Positions 28,954 through 37,839 are shown, counted from the stretch's first letter. The stretch: 58,384 nt of DNA from Planctomycetota bacterium (GCA_016793245.1 JAEUHW010000148.1:1-58384), one strand, 5' to 3'. Numbers and translations: made by a program. Notes: a model not told the origin generated them from the letters alone.

Positions 28954-30225
28954 TTGAAGACCTGTCGGAAGTGCGGGGGAGCGACGAGCGACCCGGCCAA
29001 CGGCTGTCCTGCGTGCGGGGGATCCGACGCGGAGCGCCCCTCCTCCGTGCAAACGGTCGAGCGCAGCGCGCCGCGCGCCCATGGAAGCGGGCAGCCGGCG
29101 CGCGTGAGCGAACCTCCCGCGGGCATGATCGCGATCCCCGCGGGGGAGTTCTTCTGCGGCACGAACCGCGAGCGTCGCGCGCTGGATGCCTATTGGATCG
29201 ATCGCACGCCCGTCACGAACCGCGAGTTCGCGAACTACGCCCGCGCGACCGGGGCGCGCATGCCGGCCCACTTCTCCGATCCCCTGTTCCTGGATCGCAA
29301 GGGCGAGCATCCCGTCGTCGGGTTGAGCCTCTTCCAAGCGCTCGCGTATGCGCTCTGGGCGGGGAAGGACCTGCCGACGGAGGAAGAGTGGGAGAAGGCC
29401 TGTCGCGGGACCGACGGGCGGCGCTATCCCTGGGGCGCGCGCTTCGACCCGTCGCTCTGCAACACCGCCGTGAGCGATCGACGCGACACGACGCCGGTCG
29501 CGGCGTTCCCCGGCGGCTCTTCGCCCTACGGCGTCCTCGATCTCTGCGGCAACTGCTGGGAATGGACGCGCACGCCGACTCCCGAGGACGAACGCCTGAC
29601 CCTCGTGAAGGGCGGCTCGTGGTTCGATCCGCCGGGCGTCGCGCGCGGCGACGGGCGCTTCACGGCGCGTCCGAACTTCGTCTCCGCGACGCTCGGCTTC
29701 CGCTGCGTGTGGAGACCGGGAGCTCCGTTCCGCACGATCCCGGGGAGCTTCCGCTATGCCTACGTACCGCCCACCCCGAAGCGCCGGCCGCTGGCGCAGA
29801 GCCCGGGCGAGTGGGCCGAGCTGATCGCCGACGTCGAAGGGCGCGAGCTCGACCTCTCCGCCCTCGGCGACGAGGACTCGTTGCTGCGGGAATGGGATGT
29901 GGACGCCGCGCTGGCCGCGGCGGAGGCGGTGCTCGGGAGCGACGAGGAAGCTCTGCGCGCGAGCGAGCGCGAAGCGTTGCTGCAGGAGGCCGAACAGGCT
30001 TTCCGTGAAGGCCGCGGCCTGGCGGCCGAAAAGGCGCTGGAGCGCTACGCCTCGCGCGGCGGAACCGACGTGCGCGCTCGCGAGCTCTCGCTCCGCCTCG
30101 GCAGCGGCGAGCTCGCGCTGCGGGGCGAAGGGCCCTCGCTCGCCACGTCGCGCATCGGGCCGTGGACGCTGCTCGCGCTGGCGCTTGTCAACCTCATCCT
30201 CCTCGTGGTTCAGTGGCTCCTGTGA
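28954..30225 (+). CDS. SUMF1/FGE-like protein with zinc ribbon and C-terminal membrane anchor
   Basis: This 423-aa protein has three parts. An N-terminal Cys4 ribbon (CRKCGG...CPACGG) covers residues 4-22. A formylglycine-enzyme/SUMF1 fold spans ~58-270 (MIAIPAGEFFCGTNRERRAL; YPWGARFDPSLCN; GNCWEWT; VKGGSWFD; LGFRCVWRPG). A helical charged region ends in a single C-terminal TM (WTLLALALVNLILLVVQWLL). In true FGE two cysteines follow the GGS motif; here that stretch (WFDPPGVARGDGRF) has none, so sulfatase-activating activity is unlikely. It could instead bind glycans or signal. The TTG start has AGGAG 7 bp upstream and is divergent from the NtrC-like gene. Its TGA overlaps the next GTG. Confidence 0.82.
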   Translation: MKTCRKCGGATSDPANGCPACGGSDAERPSSVQTVERSAPRAHGSGQPARVSEPPAGMIAIPAGEFFCGTNRERRALDAYWIDRTPVTNREFANYARATGARMPAHFSDPLFLDRKGEHPVVGLSLFQALAYALWAGKDLPTEEEWEKACRGTDGRRYPWGARFDPSLCNTAVSDRRDTTPVAAFPGGSSPYGVLDLCGNCWEWTRTPTPEDERLTLVKGGSWFDPPGVARGDGRFTARPNFVSATLGFRCVWRPGAPFRTIPGSFRYAYVPPTPKRRPLAQSPGEWAELIADVEGRELDLSALGDEDSLLREWDVDAALAAAEAVLGSDEEALRASEREALLQEAEQAFREGRGLAAEKALERYASRGGTDVRARELSLRLGSGELALRGEGPSLATSRIGPWTLLALALVNLILLVVQWLL

Positions 30226-31292
30226 CGCAACCGGGTCTCGACGAGGATGGAGCGGCGCCGAGAGGCGCACCGCGAGCTGAGGTACCGCCGGCCCTCGAGG
30301 CGGCGGTGGTGGAGGCGAGCGTCCCGGGGGCGCCGTCGCGCAGCCGCGATCCCTATCTCTCGGTCGTCGTGCCGATCTACGAGGAGGAGGAGAACCTCCC
30401 GATCCTGCAGGCGGAGATCGCCGCGGTCTTCGACCGCATGCCCTTCGCCTGCGAGGTGATCTACGTCGATGACGGCTCGCGCGATCGCTCGCGTCAGATC
30501 CTGAAGCGCTTCTATCTCGAGGATGCGCGCGTGCGCGTGGTGCTCTTCCGGCGCAACTTCGGCCAGACGCCGGCGCTGCAGGCCGGCTTCGATCACGCGC
30601 GCGGACGCCTCGTGGTGACGATGGACGGCGACCTGCAGAACGATCCCGCCGACATCCCGCGCCTCATCGCGCACCTGGAGACCGGCTACGACATCGTCGC
30701 CGGCTGGCGCAAGAACCGACAGGACGCCTGGCTCTCGCGGCGCGTGCCCTCGATGATCGCCAATCGCATGATGGCGCACCTCTCCGGCGTCCCCCTGCAC
30801 GACTCGGGCTGCACGCTGAAGATCTTCCGCGCCGGCGTGGTGAAGAACCTGCGCCTCTATGCCGAGCTCCACCGCTTCATCCCGGCCATGGCCAAGACGA
30901 CCGGGGCGCGCGTCGCCGAGCTCGTCGTGAACCATCGCGAGCGCCGCTTCGGCCGCTCGAAGTACGGGATCATGCGAACGGTCCGCGTCATCTTCGACCT
31001 GATGACCGTGAAGATGCTGATCCAGTTCGCGTCGCGCCCGCTGCACTGGTTCGCGCTGATGAGCATGCCGTTCCTGCTCGCGGCCGGGCTCTTCTTCGTC
31101 TCGGGCCTGATCGACGTCGAGCGCTGGCGCATCGTCGGCGAGTTCAAGGTGACCTTCCCAACCATCGGCGTGCTCTTCCTCATCCTGGCCGTGCAGCTCT
31201 TCCTGCTGGGCCTCCTCGGAGAGCTCGTGGTGAAGAGCAGCGGTGTCCACCGCCGCGTGATCCTCGACACCATCGTGAGTGAAGTGCGGTGA
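30222..31292 (+). CDS. GT2 glycosyltransferase, DPM1/ArnC-like, active type
   Basis: This 356-aa polyprenol-phosphate sugar transferase-like protein has a disordered N-terminal ~60 residues. The GT-A fold begins at YLSVVVPIYEEEENLPIL. VIYVDDGSRDRSRQIL is typical, and the metal/nucleotide-sugar motif is intact in VVTMDGDLQNDP. Two C-terminal membrane spans are visible (WFALMSMPFLLAAGLFFVSG; IGVLFLILAVQLFLLGLLG). Such enzymes move a sugar from a nucleotide donor to undecaprenyl phosphate at the inner face of the membrane. The start is a GTG in a GTGA overlap with the SUMF1-like gene, so the two are coupled. The downstream overlap leads to a second GT2 gene. Confidence 0.87.
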   Translation: MTQPGLDEDGAAPRGAPRAEVPPALEAAVVEASVPGAPSRSRDPYLSVVVPIYEEEENLPILQAEIAAVFDRMPFACEVIYVDDGSRDRSRQILKRFYLEDARVRVVLFRRNFGQTPALQAGFDHARGRLVVTMDGDLQNDPADIPRLIAHLETGYDIVAGWRKNRQDAWLSRRVPSMIANRMMAHLSGVPLHDSGCTLKIFRAGVVKNLRLYAELHRFIPAMAKTTGARVAELVVNHRERRFGRSKYGIMRTVRVIFDLMTVKMLIQFASRPLHWFALMSMPFLLAAGLFFVSGLIDVERWRIVGEFKVTFPTIGVLFLILAVQLFLLGLLGELVVKSSGVHRRVILDTIVSEVR

Positions 31293-32284
31293 GTCAGACC
31301 CTCGAAGCAGAGCCCGTGGTCACAGCGCCTTCGACGCCCGTCGCCGGCACCGTCGACGTCTCGATCGTCGTGCCGATCGACAATCTCGACCCCGACGTCG
31401 AGGTGCTCGTGCGCGCGCTCGGCGCGGAGCTCGTGCGCGCCGGCCGCTCGCACGAGTTCGTCTTCGTGCTGGATGGCGTCGATGGGGGCTTGAAGCAGCG
31501 CATCCTCGCGCTGCGCGGACCCGGCACCGAAGTGCAGCTCGTGTCGCTCGCGCGTCCCTTCGGATACTCGGTCGCGCTGAGCGCCGGAGCCGAGCGCGCT
31601 CGCGGCGCCTACCTGATCACCAGCCCCGACTACCTGCAGATCGACCCCGTCGAGATCCGCCGCCTCGTCGCGGCGCTCGACGGCGGCGCGGACTTCGTGA
31701 CGCCGAAGCGCGTGCGGCGTGTGGATCCCTGGCTGAATCGCTTGCAGTCGCGGCTGTTCAACGCGCTGCTGCGCTTCATCATCCGCATGCCCTTCCACGA
31801 CCTGAACTGCAACTTCCGCGCGATGCGCTCGCAGGTCCTGAAGGACATCTCGATCTACGGCGATCTCTTCCGCTTCCTGCCGGTGATGGCGCATCGCCAG
31901 GGCTTTCGCGTCGCCGAGGTCGATGTTCGCCATCTGAAGGAGAAGGGCCGCGCGGGCTTCTTCGGGGTCAGCGTCTACATGCGGCGCTTCCTCGACATCC
32001 TGGCGGTCACCTTCCTGACCAAGTTCACCCACAAGCCGCTGCGCTTCTTCGGAATCATCGGCTCGGTGATCGCGCTCGCGGGGCTGCTCATCTGTCTGCA
32101 GCTCACCTACGAGTCGTTCCTGCCCGGCCGCGAGTCGCTCTCCAACCGGCCGATCCTCATCCTCGGGACCATCCTCATCGTGCTCGGCGTGCAGTTCGTC
32201 GGGATGGGCCTGATCGGTGAGATCATCATCTTCACGATGGCTCGCAATATCCGCGAGTACAACATCGAGCGCGTCGACGAATGA
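31289..32284 (+). CDS. GT2-like protein with degenerate DXD motif
   Basis: This 331-aa paralogue of the preceding gene has the same layout: VDVSIVVPIDNLDPDVEVLV, FVFVLDGVDGGLKQR, and two C-terminal TMs (FGIIGSVIALAGLLICLQ; ILILGTILIVLGVQFVGMG). The region matching TMDGDLQNDP in its neighbour is TSPDYLQIDP, so the DGD is replaced by PDY. This suggests an altered metal site or a non-catalytic partner subunit. The start GTG sits in a GTGA overlap with the previous gene, and its stop overlaps the next ATG, so all three are made together. A pair of active and degenerate GT2s suggests a heterodimer; that is inference. Confidence 0.85.
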   Translation: MSQTLEAEPVVTAPSTPVAGTVDVSIVVPIDNLDPDVEVLVRALGAELVRAGRSHEFVFVLDGVDGGLKQRILALRGPGTEVQLVSLARPFGYSVALSAGAERARGAYLITSPDYLQIDPVEIRRLVAALDGGADFVTPKRVRRVDPWLNRLQSRLFNALLRFIIRMPFHDLNCNFRAMRSQVLKDISIYGDLFRFLPVMAHRQGFRVAEVDVRHLKEKGRAGFFGVSVYMRRFLDILAVTFLTKFTHKPLRFFGIIGSVIALAGLLICLQLTYESFLPGRESLSNRPILILGTILIVLGVQFVGMGLIGEIIIFTMARNIREYNIERVDE

Positions 32285-33366
32285 TCGAAATGGCAACCTC
32301 TCCCGTCGCGATCGCACCCGCGGCCCCGGAGCCCCTCCGCGTCGAGGAACTCTCCGCCGCCGCGCACGGCGCGTGGGATGCCTTCGTGCGGAGCGCGCCC
32401 ACGGGCACCCCTTTCCATCTGCTCGCCTGGCGCCGCGCCATCGAGCGGGTGTTCGGTCACGAGCCGGTCTACCTCGTCGCGCGGCGCGGCGACGCGATCG
32501 TCGGCGTGCTTCCGCTCTTCCGCATCCGGTCGCCCTTCGTCGGCCGGAACCTCCTCTCCATCCCGTATGCGGTCTACGGCGGCATCGTCGCCGTGGAGGA
32601 CGACGCCGCGAGCGCACTGCTCGCGGAGGCCTCGAAGATCGCGCACGCCGAGCGCGTCGGCTGCATGGAGCTCCGCTATCTCCACGAGCCGAAGGGCGAC
32701 GACGCTCCGACGACCGACCTCTACTGCACCTTCTTGCGCGAGCTGCCTGCGTCGCCCGACGAATGCCTGGGCAGCCTGCCGAAGAAGGCTCGCGCCGCCG
32801 CGCGCGCCGGGCGTGACAAGCATTCACTCGAGCTCGGCAGCGGCGAGTGGTACCTCGAGGACTTCTTCGAGCTGTTCACGCGCAACAAGCGCCAGCTCGG
32901 TTCGCCGGGACTCCCGTTGCTCTGGTTCCGCACGCTCTGCGAAGAGTTCGGATCGGATTGCCTGGTGCACGTCGTGCGTCACGAGCTACGCCCGGTCGCG
33001 GCGGTGTTGAGCCTGCGCTTCGGAGCGTCCTTCCTGCCGTACTACTCCGGCAAGCTGGAGGAGGCGAATCAGTGGAGCGTCGACAACTTCCTCTACTGGC
33101 AGCTCATGGAGGAAGCGGTGCGCGGCGGGGCGCGCCTCTTCGACTTCGGCCGCTCGCGCAAGGACAGCGGCCCCTATGCGTTCAAGAAGAACCAGGGCTT
33201 CGAGCCGACGACGCTGCACTACCGCTATCACCTGGTGCGCCACAAGACGCCGCCGCGCTTCAATCCGTCGAATCCCAAGCTCGCGCTGCCGCGTCGCATG
33301 TGGTCGAAGATGCCGTTCTGGGCCGCTCGCGCGCTCGCTCGTCCGCTCTCGCGCTATCTGCCCTGA
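32281..33366 (+). CDS. FemAB-like acyltransferase, exosortase/PEP-CTERM-associated type
   Basis: The 361-aa protein has the two GNAT-like domains of the FemAB/GNAT superfamily. Visible family segments are TPFHLLAWRRAIERVFGHEP near the N-terminus, VVRHELRPVAAVLSLRFGAS in the second domain, and LFDFGRSRKDSGPYAFKKNQ near the end. The last is characteristic of FemAB-like proteins found beside exopolysaccharide and PEP-CTERM gene clusters. It has no TM or signal. It follows the GT2 pair with an ATGA overlap, so it likely modifies the same polysaccharide or glycolipid, for example by aminoacyl or acyl transfer. No exosortase gene is in this window. Confidence 0.82.
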   Translation: MIEMATSPVAIAPAAPEPLRVEELSAAAHGAWDAFVRSAPTGTPFHLLAWRRAIERVFGHEPVYLVARRGDAIVGVLPLFRIRSPFVGRNLLSIPYAVYGGIVAVEDDAASALLAEASKIAHAERVGCMELRYLHEPKGDDAPTTDLYCTFLRELPASPDECLGSLPKKARAAARAGRDKHSLELGSGEWYLEDFFELFTRNKRQLGSPGLPLLWFRTLCEEFGSDCLVHVVRHELRPVAAVLSLRFGASFLPYYSGKLEEANQWSVDNFLYWQLMEEAVRGGARLFDFGRSRKDSGPYAFKKNQGFEPTTLHYRYHLVRHKTPPRFNPSNPKLALPRRMWSKMPFWAARALARPLSRYLP

Positions 33367-33480
33367 CGGTCGCTGTTCTCGCGATGAAGATGGCGCGCGG
33401 GCTCGGGCTCCGCGGAGACCGCGCGCGCACCGCGCGAACTTGGCGCCGATCTCGGCGCGGTCGAAGTTGCGGCCAACGAG

Positions 33481-33633
33481 GCGTCGCCGGCCGTGTGGGT
33501 TCGTCGATCGCGTGCGCTTGTCGATCGTATGGGCATGTCGATCGCGTGAACTCGCCGATCGAGAGGGCTCGTCGGTCGTGTGGACACGCCGGCCGCGTGC
33601 CTTCGCCAGCAGTGAGGGTTCGCCGGCCGACAA
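33481..33633. repeat. 17-bp degenerate tandem repeat, nine units
   Basis: Nine consecutive 17-bp units begin at 33481, 33498, 33515, 33532, 33549, 33566, 33583, 33600 and 33617. The approximate consensus is GGNTCGYCGATCGCGTG; examples are GGTTCGTCGATCGCGTG and GGCATGTCGATCGCGTG. The core TCGNCGATCG is best conserved. A 17-bp period is not a multiple of three, which argues against protein coding. The repeat ends right at the A-run of the terminator. Confidence 0.8.
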
Positions 33634-33675
33634 AAAAAGCCCGCGCCACCCCTCCCCCCGGAACGGATGGCGCGG
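33632..33675 (-). terminator. rho-independent terminator, minus strand
   Basis: Read on the minus strand: CCGCGCCA, a ~19-nt loop, TGGCGCGG, then GC and a run of seven T. The 8-bp stem is perfect and the T-run is rare in this GC-rich DNA. It serves the minus-strand pair ending at 33900, leaving a ~225-nt 3' UTR that runs through the region beside the 17-bp repeats. Confidence 0.85.
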
Positions 33676-33899
33676 ACAGCCGATCCGCGCCGCCCTCGAT
33701 AGAGGAACGACGTGGGAGCCGCGACCGGTGGCCGCGGCTCGATACCGGCCGGCGCCCTCCGTAGCCGAGCCTCGAGAGCCGACCGGGGCAATCCGACTTT
33801 TTCTCGCGGGCTTTTCTGAAGGCCGGCTCGTTCTTGGCACCGCTTCCTTGCGGTCGATGCTCGAGCGCTGCCACCGACGAGGCGATTCCGCGGCGCGCG

Positions 33900-34595
33900 T
33901 CAGACTCCTGGCCACGTCAGCGAGCGGTACACCGCGACACCAAGCCAGTACGCGCCCACGGTGACGAAGACGGCCAGGGTGTTGCGAATGCCCAACAGCG
34001 CCAGGTTGTGGATCGGGAAGGGAAAGGGATGCGGCGCCGCGCTGCGCAGGACCGGGACGCGCAGGGAGCCGAGCGCCGCGCCGAGCACGGTCAGCGAGAC
34101 GACGCCTTGGAAGAAGATCAGCGTGGCGTTGCGCTGGTGGGGGAAGAGCTCGCCCCCGCACGCGCTTTCGAGCGCCACCGAGACCGCGAGTGCGAGCAGT
34201 GGAAGGAAGACGCCGAGGCGCAGCGCCGCGCGGTGCCGGCAAGCGAAGTGAAGGAACGCCTGCGCACGACGCTCCTCATCGGGGTCGCGAACGGCGAAGT
34301 GGATCTCCTCCGCTCCGCTCTGGACGGCGATGGAGATCGTGGCAGTGCCTCCGAGACTCCGACCGCTCCAGAGCGAGCGCGCTTTCGCATGACGCAGCGC
34401 CCACGGTCGCGCGATGCGGCGGTGGCCCGCGATGATCGCTACCGCCAACAGAAGGGCGATCCCCGGACCGAGTGGCTCCGGGGGGCGCGTCAGCAGGACC
34501 AGGACCAGCGGGATGAAGAGGAAGAGCAGGAGCCCTTCGCGTCGCGGTCGGTCGAGAATGGGATCGGCGGTCCGGTCGAGGTCGCGGAGGCTCAC
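33900..34595 (-). CDS. multi-pass membrane protein of unknown function
   Basis: This 231-aa protein has two N-terminal membrane spans (EGLLLFLFIPLVLVLL; PGIALLLAVAIIAGH), a soluble middle of ~80 residues with beta character (GTATISIAVQSGAEEIHFAV), and three more spans (LGVFLPLLALAVSVAL; ATLIFFQGVVSLTVLG; NTLAVFVTVGAYWLGVAV). The GTG start overlaps the stop of the preceding gene (GTGA), so it is coupled to the PH-like membrane protein. The middle beta section may be a small PH-like domain, as in YdbS/YdbT-type proteins, but this is a guess. No enzymatic residues are apparent. Confidence 0.65.
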   Translation of the reverse strand: MSLRDLDRTADPILDRPRREGLLLFLFIPLVLVLLTRPPEPLGPGIALLLAVAIIAGHRRIARPWALRHAKARSLWSGRSLGGTATISIAVQSGAEEIHFAVRDPDEERRAQAFLHFACRHRAALRLGVFLPLLALAVSVALESACGGELFPHQRNATLIFFQGVVSLTVLGAALGSLRVPVLRSAAPHPFPFPIHNLALLGIRNTLAVFVTVGAYWLGVAVYRSLTWPGV

Positions 34596-35401
34596 ACCGT
34601 CGGCTGATCGTTCAGGTAGTCGTCCTCGACCGCGTCCATCTTCACCGTGCCCATCATCATCTGGAGCTCTTTGTCCTTCTTCATGATGTTGGGCACGACC
34701 TCGAGGATCAGCGCTTCCTGCTCTTGCGCTGGGTAGAAGATGTACTTGCCGGAGCGCAGCAGCAGGAACTCGAAGACGTCGGTGATCTCCATCTGCCGCC
34801 GCAGGTTCGGCGTCGGGTAGCGACGCGATTTCCCGAGGAAGCCCGTGTAGTGGATGATCGAGTTGCCTTCGATCTCGAAGTAGTTGAATCGCGTGTGGAA
34901 GACCACGCAGCCCGCGACGATGGCCATGAAGAGCGCCAGCGCGGTGTAGAACTGCACGTCCGCGAAGGGCTGCAGCCTGCGGAAGAGATCGGCGAGCGGC
35001 CCGATGATCTCGAAGTGCACCAGGAAGAGCAGCAGTGCCACGCCGCCGAAGAGGATGACGAGCCCGCGCGTGCGCGGGAAGTCGAACGAGAAGATGATCA
35101 GGTTCAGGAGGAACACGACCATGAAGGTGTTCCCGAGCCAGCGCGGCGGGGCCTTCACGACGTGCGCGACCTCGCCCGTGCTCGCGCTCGCGGCCGAGCC
35201 TTCGGTTGCCGTGCCGGCGCTGGGATTCTCGCTCGCGACCGCTGCCGGCGCCGGATCGGCGGCGCGCTGCTGCACGTAGGGAACGCCGCCCACCTGCGCC
35301 CAGACGGCGCAGATGATCGCCAGGATCCAAGTCGGATAGAGGAAGACGATCTTCGGCAGCGGCCGGATCACGATGCGGCGCGGTGCGTGTCGTTCCGCCA
35401 T
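34592..35401 (-). CDS. membrane protein with PH-like/YdbS-type domain
   Basis: The 269-aa protein has spans at ~17-33 (KIVFLYPTWILAIICAVWA), then a 60-residue Ala/Ser-rich loop, then TMs NTFMVVFLLNLIIFSFDF, LVILFGGVALLLFLVHFEI and FYTALALFMAIVAGCVVF. A C-terminal soluble part of ~100 residues begins TRFNYFEIEGNSIIHYTGFL, where the strand pattern resembles bacterial PH-like domains that follow membrane spans. MAERHAP is chosen as the start because the frame upstream lacks signal or TM and GAAGGAAAG lies before the ATG. It is the first gene of a two-gene unit and is divergent from the NfeD/FloA operon across a 210-bp gap. Confidence 0.7.
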   Translation of the reverse strand: MAERHAPRRIVIRPLPKIVFLYPTWILAIICAVWAQVGGVPYVQQRAADPAPAAVASENPSAGTATEGSAASASTGEVAHVVKAPPRWLGNTFMVVFLLNLIIFSFDFPRTRGLVILFGGVALLLFLVHFEIIGPLADLFRRLQPFADVQFYTALALFMAIVAGCVVFHTRFNYFEIEGNSIIHYTGFLGKSRRYPTPNLRRQMEITDVFEFLLLRSGKYIFYPAQEQEALILEVVPNIMKKDKELQMMMGTVKMDAVEDDYLNDQPTV

Positions 35402-35611
35402 GGCGGGCTTTCCTTCGAGGTTCGCGGGTGCGAGCGTGCTGCGGTAAGGGGCCGCATCCTCGCGTCGACGCATTGGAGCACGCCGCGCGGCGACGTGACA
35501 AGGTAGGGAGAAAGCAGTCTGGAACGGATCGAGAACGAGGCGCAACGGTACGGCGGGCCACTAGGATATTCGGCCCTCGTCTTTCCTCGGTCGCTCCGGA
35601 GTAGGTCATCC

Positions 35612-37789
35612 ATGTCGCATGCTCGCTTCGCGCGCCTCCTCGCCGCTGGTGCCGCGGTACTCGCGTTCGCGCTCGGCGCACGCGGCGCCGCGACGACGCA
35701 GGAGCGCGCACAGGAAGCGTCCTCCGAGGTGCTGCGCTTCACCTTCCGCGCGATGCCGGACGACGAGCGCGTGCGCGAGCTGGAGCAGGCGCTGGCGATC
35801 GCTCTCGCGCGCCAACTGCGCGGGGCGCTGGTCGAGCTCGCGTTGCCCGGAGACGCCCCGTGCGCGGTGGATGTCGCCGCGCTGGAGCGCTTGCGCGCGG
35901 CGGTCGCGCCGGCGCGAGGCCTCGATGTGGCGGTGCTGGCGACGTGGCCTGGGCAAGGCCCTGCGACGGCGTTGCTGTGCGCGGTGCTGCCCGAGGTTCA
36001 TGCGCTCGCGGGTTGCGAGTCCTTCCGGCCCGAACCGCGCGCGAAGGTCGGCGACGCCGCCGCGCTCGCGGCGATCCTGCGCGCGCTGGGTGGGGCGGCC
36101 GGCGAGATCGACGAGCAGGCGCGGATCCTCGCGCGACTCGGAGAGCCCGGCGCCGAGGCCCTGGGCGCGAGCGAGCTGCGCCGCTTGGGGTGGATCGATG
36201 GCGTCGCCGCCGATCGCGAGAGCTTTCTCGCGGCGCGCTTCGGCCTCACCGCTCCGGTGGAGCTGAAGGACAGCGCTGAGCTCCTGCGCGAGGGCGGGCC
36301 GAGCTCCGCGGAGCCCGAGGGCCGCGGCGTCGAACTGAGCCCGGAGGCACGTGCCGCTCGCGTCGTCCTCCGCATCCCTCTGCGCGACGTGGTCGATGAT
36401 GCGATGGTCGGCCAAGTCGAGCGCGGCCTCGCTCGCGCGCGGGCCGAGTCCATCGACCTCGTGGTCTTCGACATCGACACTCCGGGCGGCGCCGTGGTCT
36501 CGATGTGGGCGATCGCCGAGGCGATCGGCGCCTACAAGGGCGAAGGGCGTCGCGCCGTCGCGTACGTGTCGAACCACGCGATCTCGGCGGGGATGGTGAT
36601 CGCGCTCTCGTGCGCGACGATCTGGATGCGCGAGAACTCGTCCATCGGCGCGGCCACGCCGGTCATGGCCGGTCCGAGCGGCATCGAGGCACCCGGAGAC
36701 GAAGGGCGCTCCGATTCGGCCGAGAAGGTGATGAGCTTCTTTCGCGCCGACGTGCGCAAGCTCGCGCAGAAGGTGCGCGCCGATCGGCAGAACGCCGTGC
36801 TCCTGGCGGAGGCGATGGTCGATCGTTCGATCGCGCTCGTGGCCTTCGAGACGAAGCGCGGCGAAGTCTTCATCTATCCGCGCGAGGAATTCGAGCGCCT
36901 GAAGCAGGAAGGCAAGGTCGGCGAACGAGAGGGGCGCATCTTGGAGGAGTGGGACGATCAGACGCTCGTGACGCTGACGCACGCCGAGGCCGCGCGCTAT
37001 GGCTTCGCCGACGGCGTCGTCGCGAACTTGGACGAGGTGCTCGCGAAGGAAGGGCTCGCTTCCGCGCGGGTGGAAGAGCTCCCCATGTCGTGGAGCGAGG
37101 AGCTCGTGCGCGCGCTCTCGGCGTGGTCGTTCCTGATCTTCCTCGCGGCCTGCGTCTTCGCGTACGTGGAGTTCAAATTGCCCGGCTTCGGCTTGCCGGG
37201 CATCTCGTCGATCGCGCTCTTCGCGCTGCTCTTCTTCGGCAAGTACCTCGGCGGCATCGCGGAGCTGCAGGAGATCCTGCTCTTCTTCGCCGGGCTCGTG
37301 CTGATCGGGATCGAGGTCTTCGTGCTGCCCGGGACCTTCGTCTTCGGCGCCGCGGGAGCGCTGTGCGCGATCCTCGGGCTCTTCCTCTCGTTCCACGGCT
37401 TCGCGCTGCCGAGCAACGAGTTCGAGATGGAGACCGTGCTCGCGAACGTGGGGGCCTTCCTCGCCGCACTGACGGGCACGGTGCTCTTCTCGCTCGCCTT
37501 CGGTCGCTTCCTCCCGCGCATGCCCTTCCTCGGGCGCTTGGTGTCGCTGCCGACCGATGCCGGCCAGGCGGCTTGGAACGAAGCCGACCTTGGCGGTCCC
37601 TCGCCCTACCTCGGCAAACGCGGTCGCGCGACGACGGACCTCCGCCCCGCGGGCAAGGTGCGCATCGAGGGCGCGGTCCAAGACGCCGTCTCCGAAGGCG
37701 ACTTCTTGCCCTCGGGCACCGAAGTCGAGGTCGTGCGCGCCGAAGGCGTTCGCCTCACCGTCGCGGCCGCGCGCTCGCCGCGCGTCTGA
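35612..37789 (+). CDS. long NfeD-family membrane serine protease (ClpP-like)
   Basis: This 725-aa NfeD1b-type protein has a signal peptide at 1-26 and an unusual ~230-residue N-terminal region. The ClpP-class protease domain spans ~250-460: the strand VVFDIDTPGGAVVSMWAI, then the nucleophile Ser at ~325 in YVSNHAISAGMVIAL, and SSIGAATPVM. Four or five membrane helices at ~490-640 (WSFLIFLAACVFAYVEF; SSIALFALLFFGKYLGGI; ILLFFAGLVLIGIEVFVL) are followed by the C-terminal NfeD OB-fold (GKRGRATTDLRPAGKVRIEG). Proteins like this work with stomatin/flotillin partners; floA lies two genes downstream. The N-terminal ~230 residues repeat some ClpP-like features and may be a degenerate second protease domain. 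Confidence 0.9.
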   Translation: MSHARFARLLAAGAAVLAFALGARGAATTQERAQEASSEVLRFTFRAMPDDERVRELEQALAIALARQLRGALVELALPGDAPCAVDVAALERLRAAVAPARGLDVAVLATWPGQGPATALLCAVLPEVHALAGCESFRPEPRAKVGDAAALAAILRALGGAAGEIDEQARILARLGEPGAEALGASELRRLGWIDGVAADRESFLAARFGLTAPVELKDSAELLREGGPSSAEPEGRGVELSPEARAARVVLRIPLRDVVDDAMVGQVERGLARARAESIDLVVFDIDTPGGAVVSMWAIAEAIGAYKGEGRRAVAYVSNHAISAGMVIALSCATIWMRENSSIGAATPVMAGPSGIEAPGDEGRSDSAEKVMSFFRADVRKLAQKVRADRQNAVLLAEAMVDRSIALVAFETKRGEVFIYPREEFERLKQEGKVGEREGRILEEWDDQTLVTLTHAEAARYGFADGVVANLDEVLAKEGLASARVEELPMSWSEELVRALSAWSFLIFLAACVFAYVEFKLPGFGLPGISSIALFALLFFGKYLGGIAELQEILLFFAGLVLIGIEVFVLPGTFVFGAAGALCAILGLFLSFHGFALPSNEFEMETVLANVGAFLAALTGTVLFSLAFGRFLPRMPFLGRLVSLPTDAGQAAWNEADLGGPSPYLGKRGRATTDLRPAGKVRIEGAVQDAVSEGDFLPSGTEVEVVRAEGVRLTVAAARSPRV

Positions 37790-37839
37790 AGTTCTCCGCG
37801 CTCGTCCCCCGGCACACCTTCGAACGCACCACGCATCGC

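Larger units (their letters stand above)
33367..33899. other. non-coding region between convergent operons
   Basis: About 530 bp with no supportable gene. It holds a 17-bp tandem repeat and a clear minus-strand terminator, annotated separately. The remainder (33676-33899) shows only mixed low-complexity GC-rich sequence. Open frames here are translations of the repeat in all three frames and lack any start context. Confidence 0.7.

Noticed and set aside
33260..33874. Open frames in the 17-bp repeat region
   Set aside because: The 17-bp period shifts the frame, and the peptides are only translations of the repeat without start signals.
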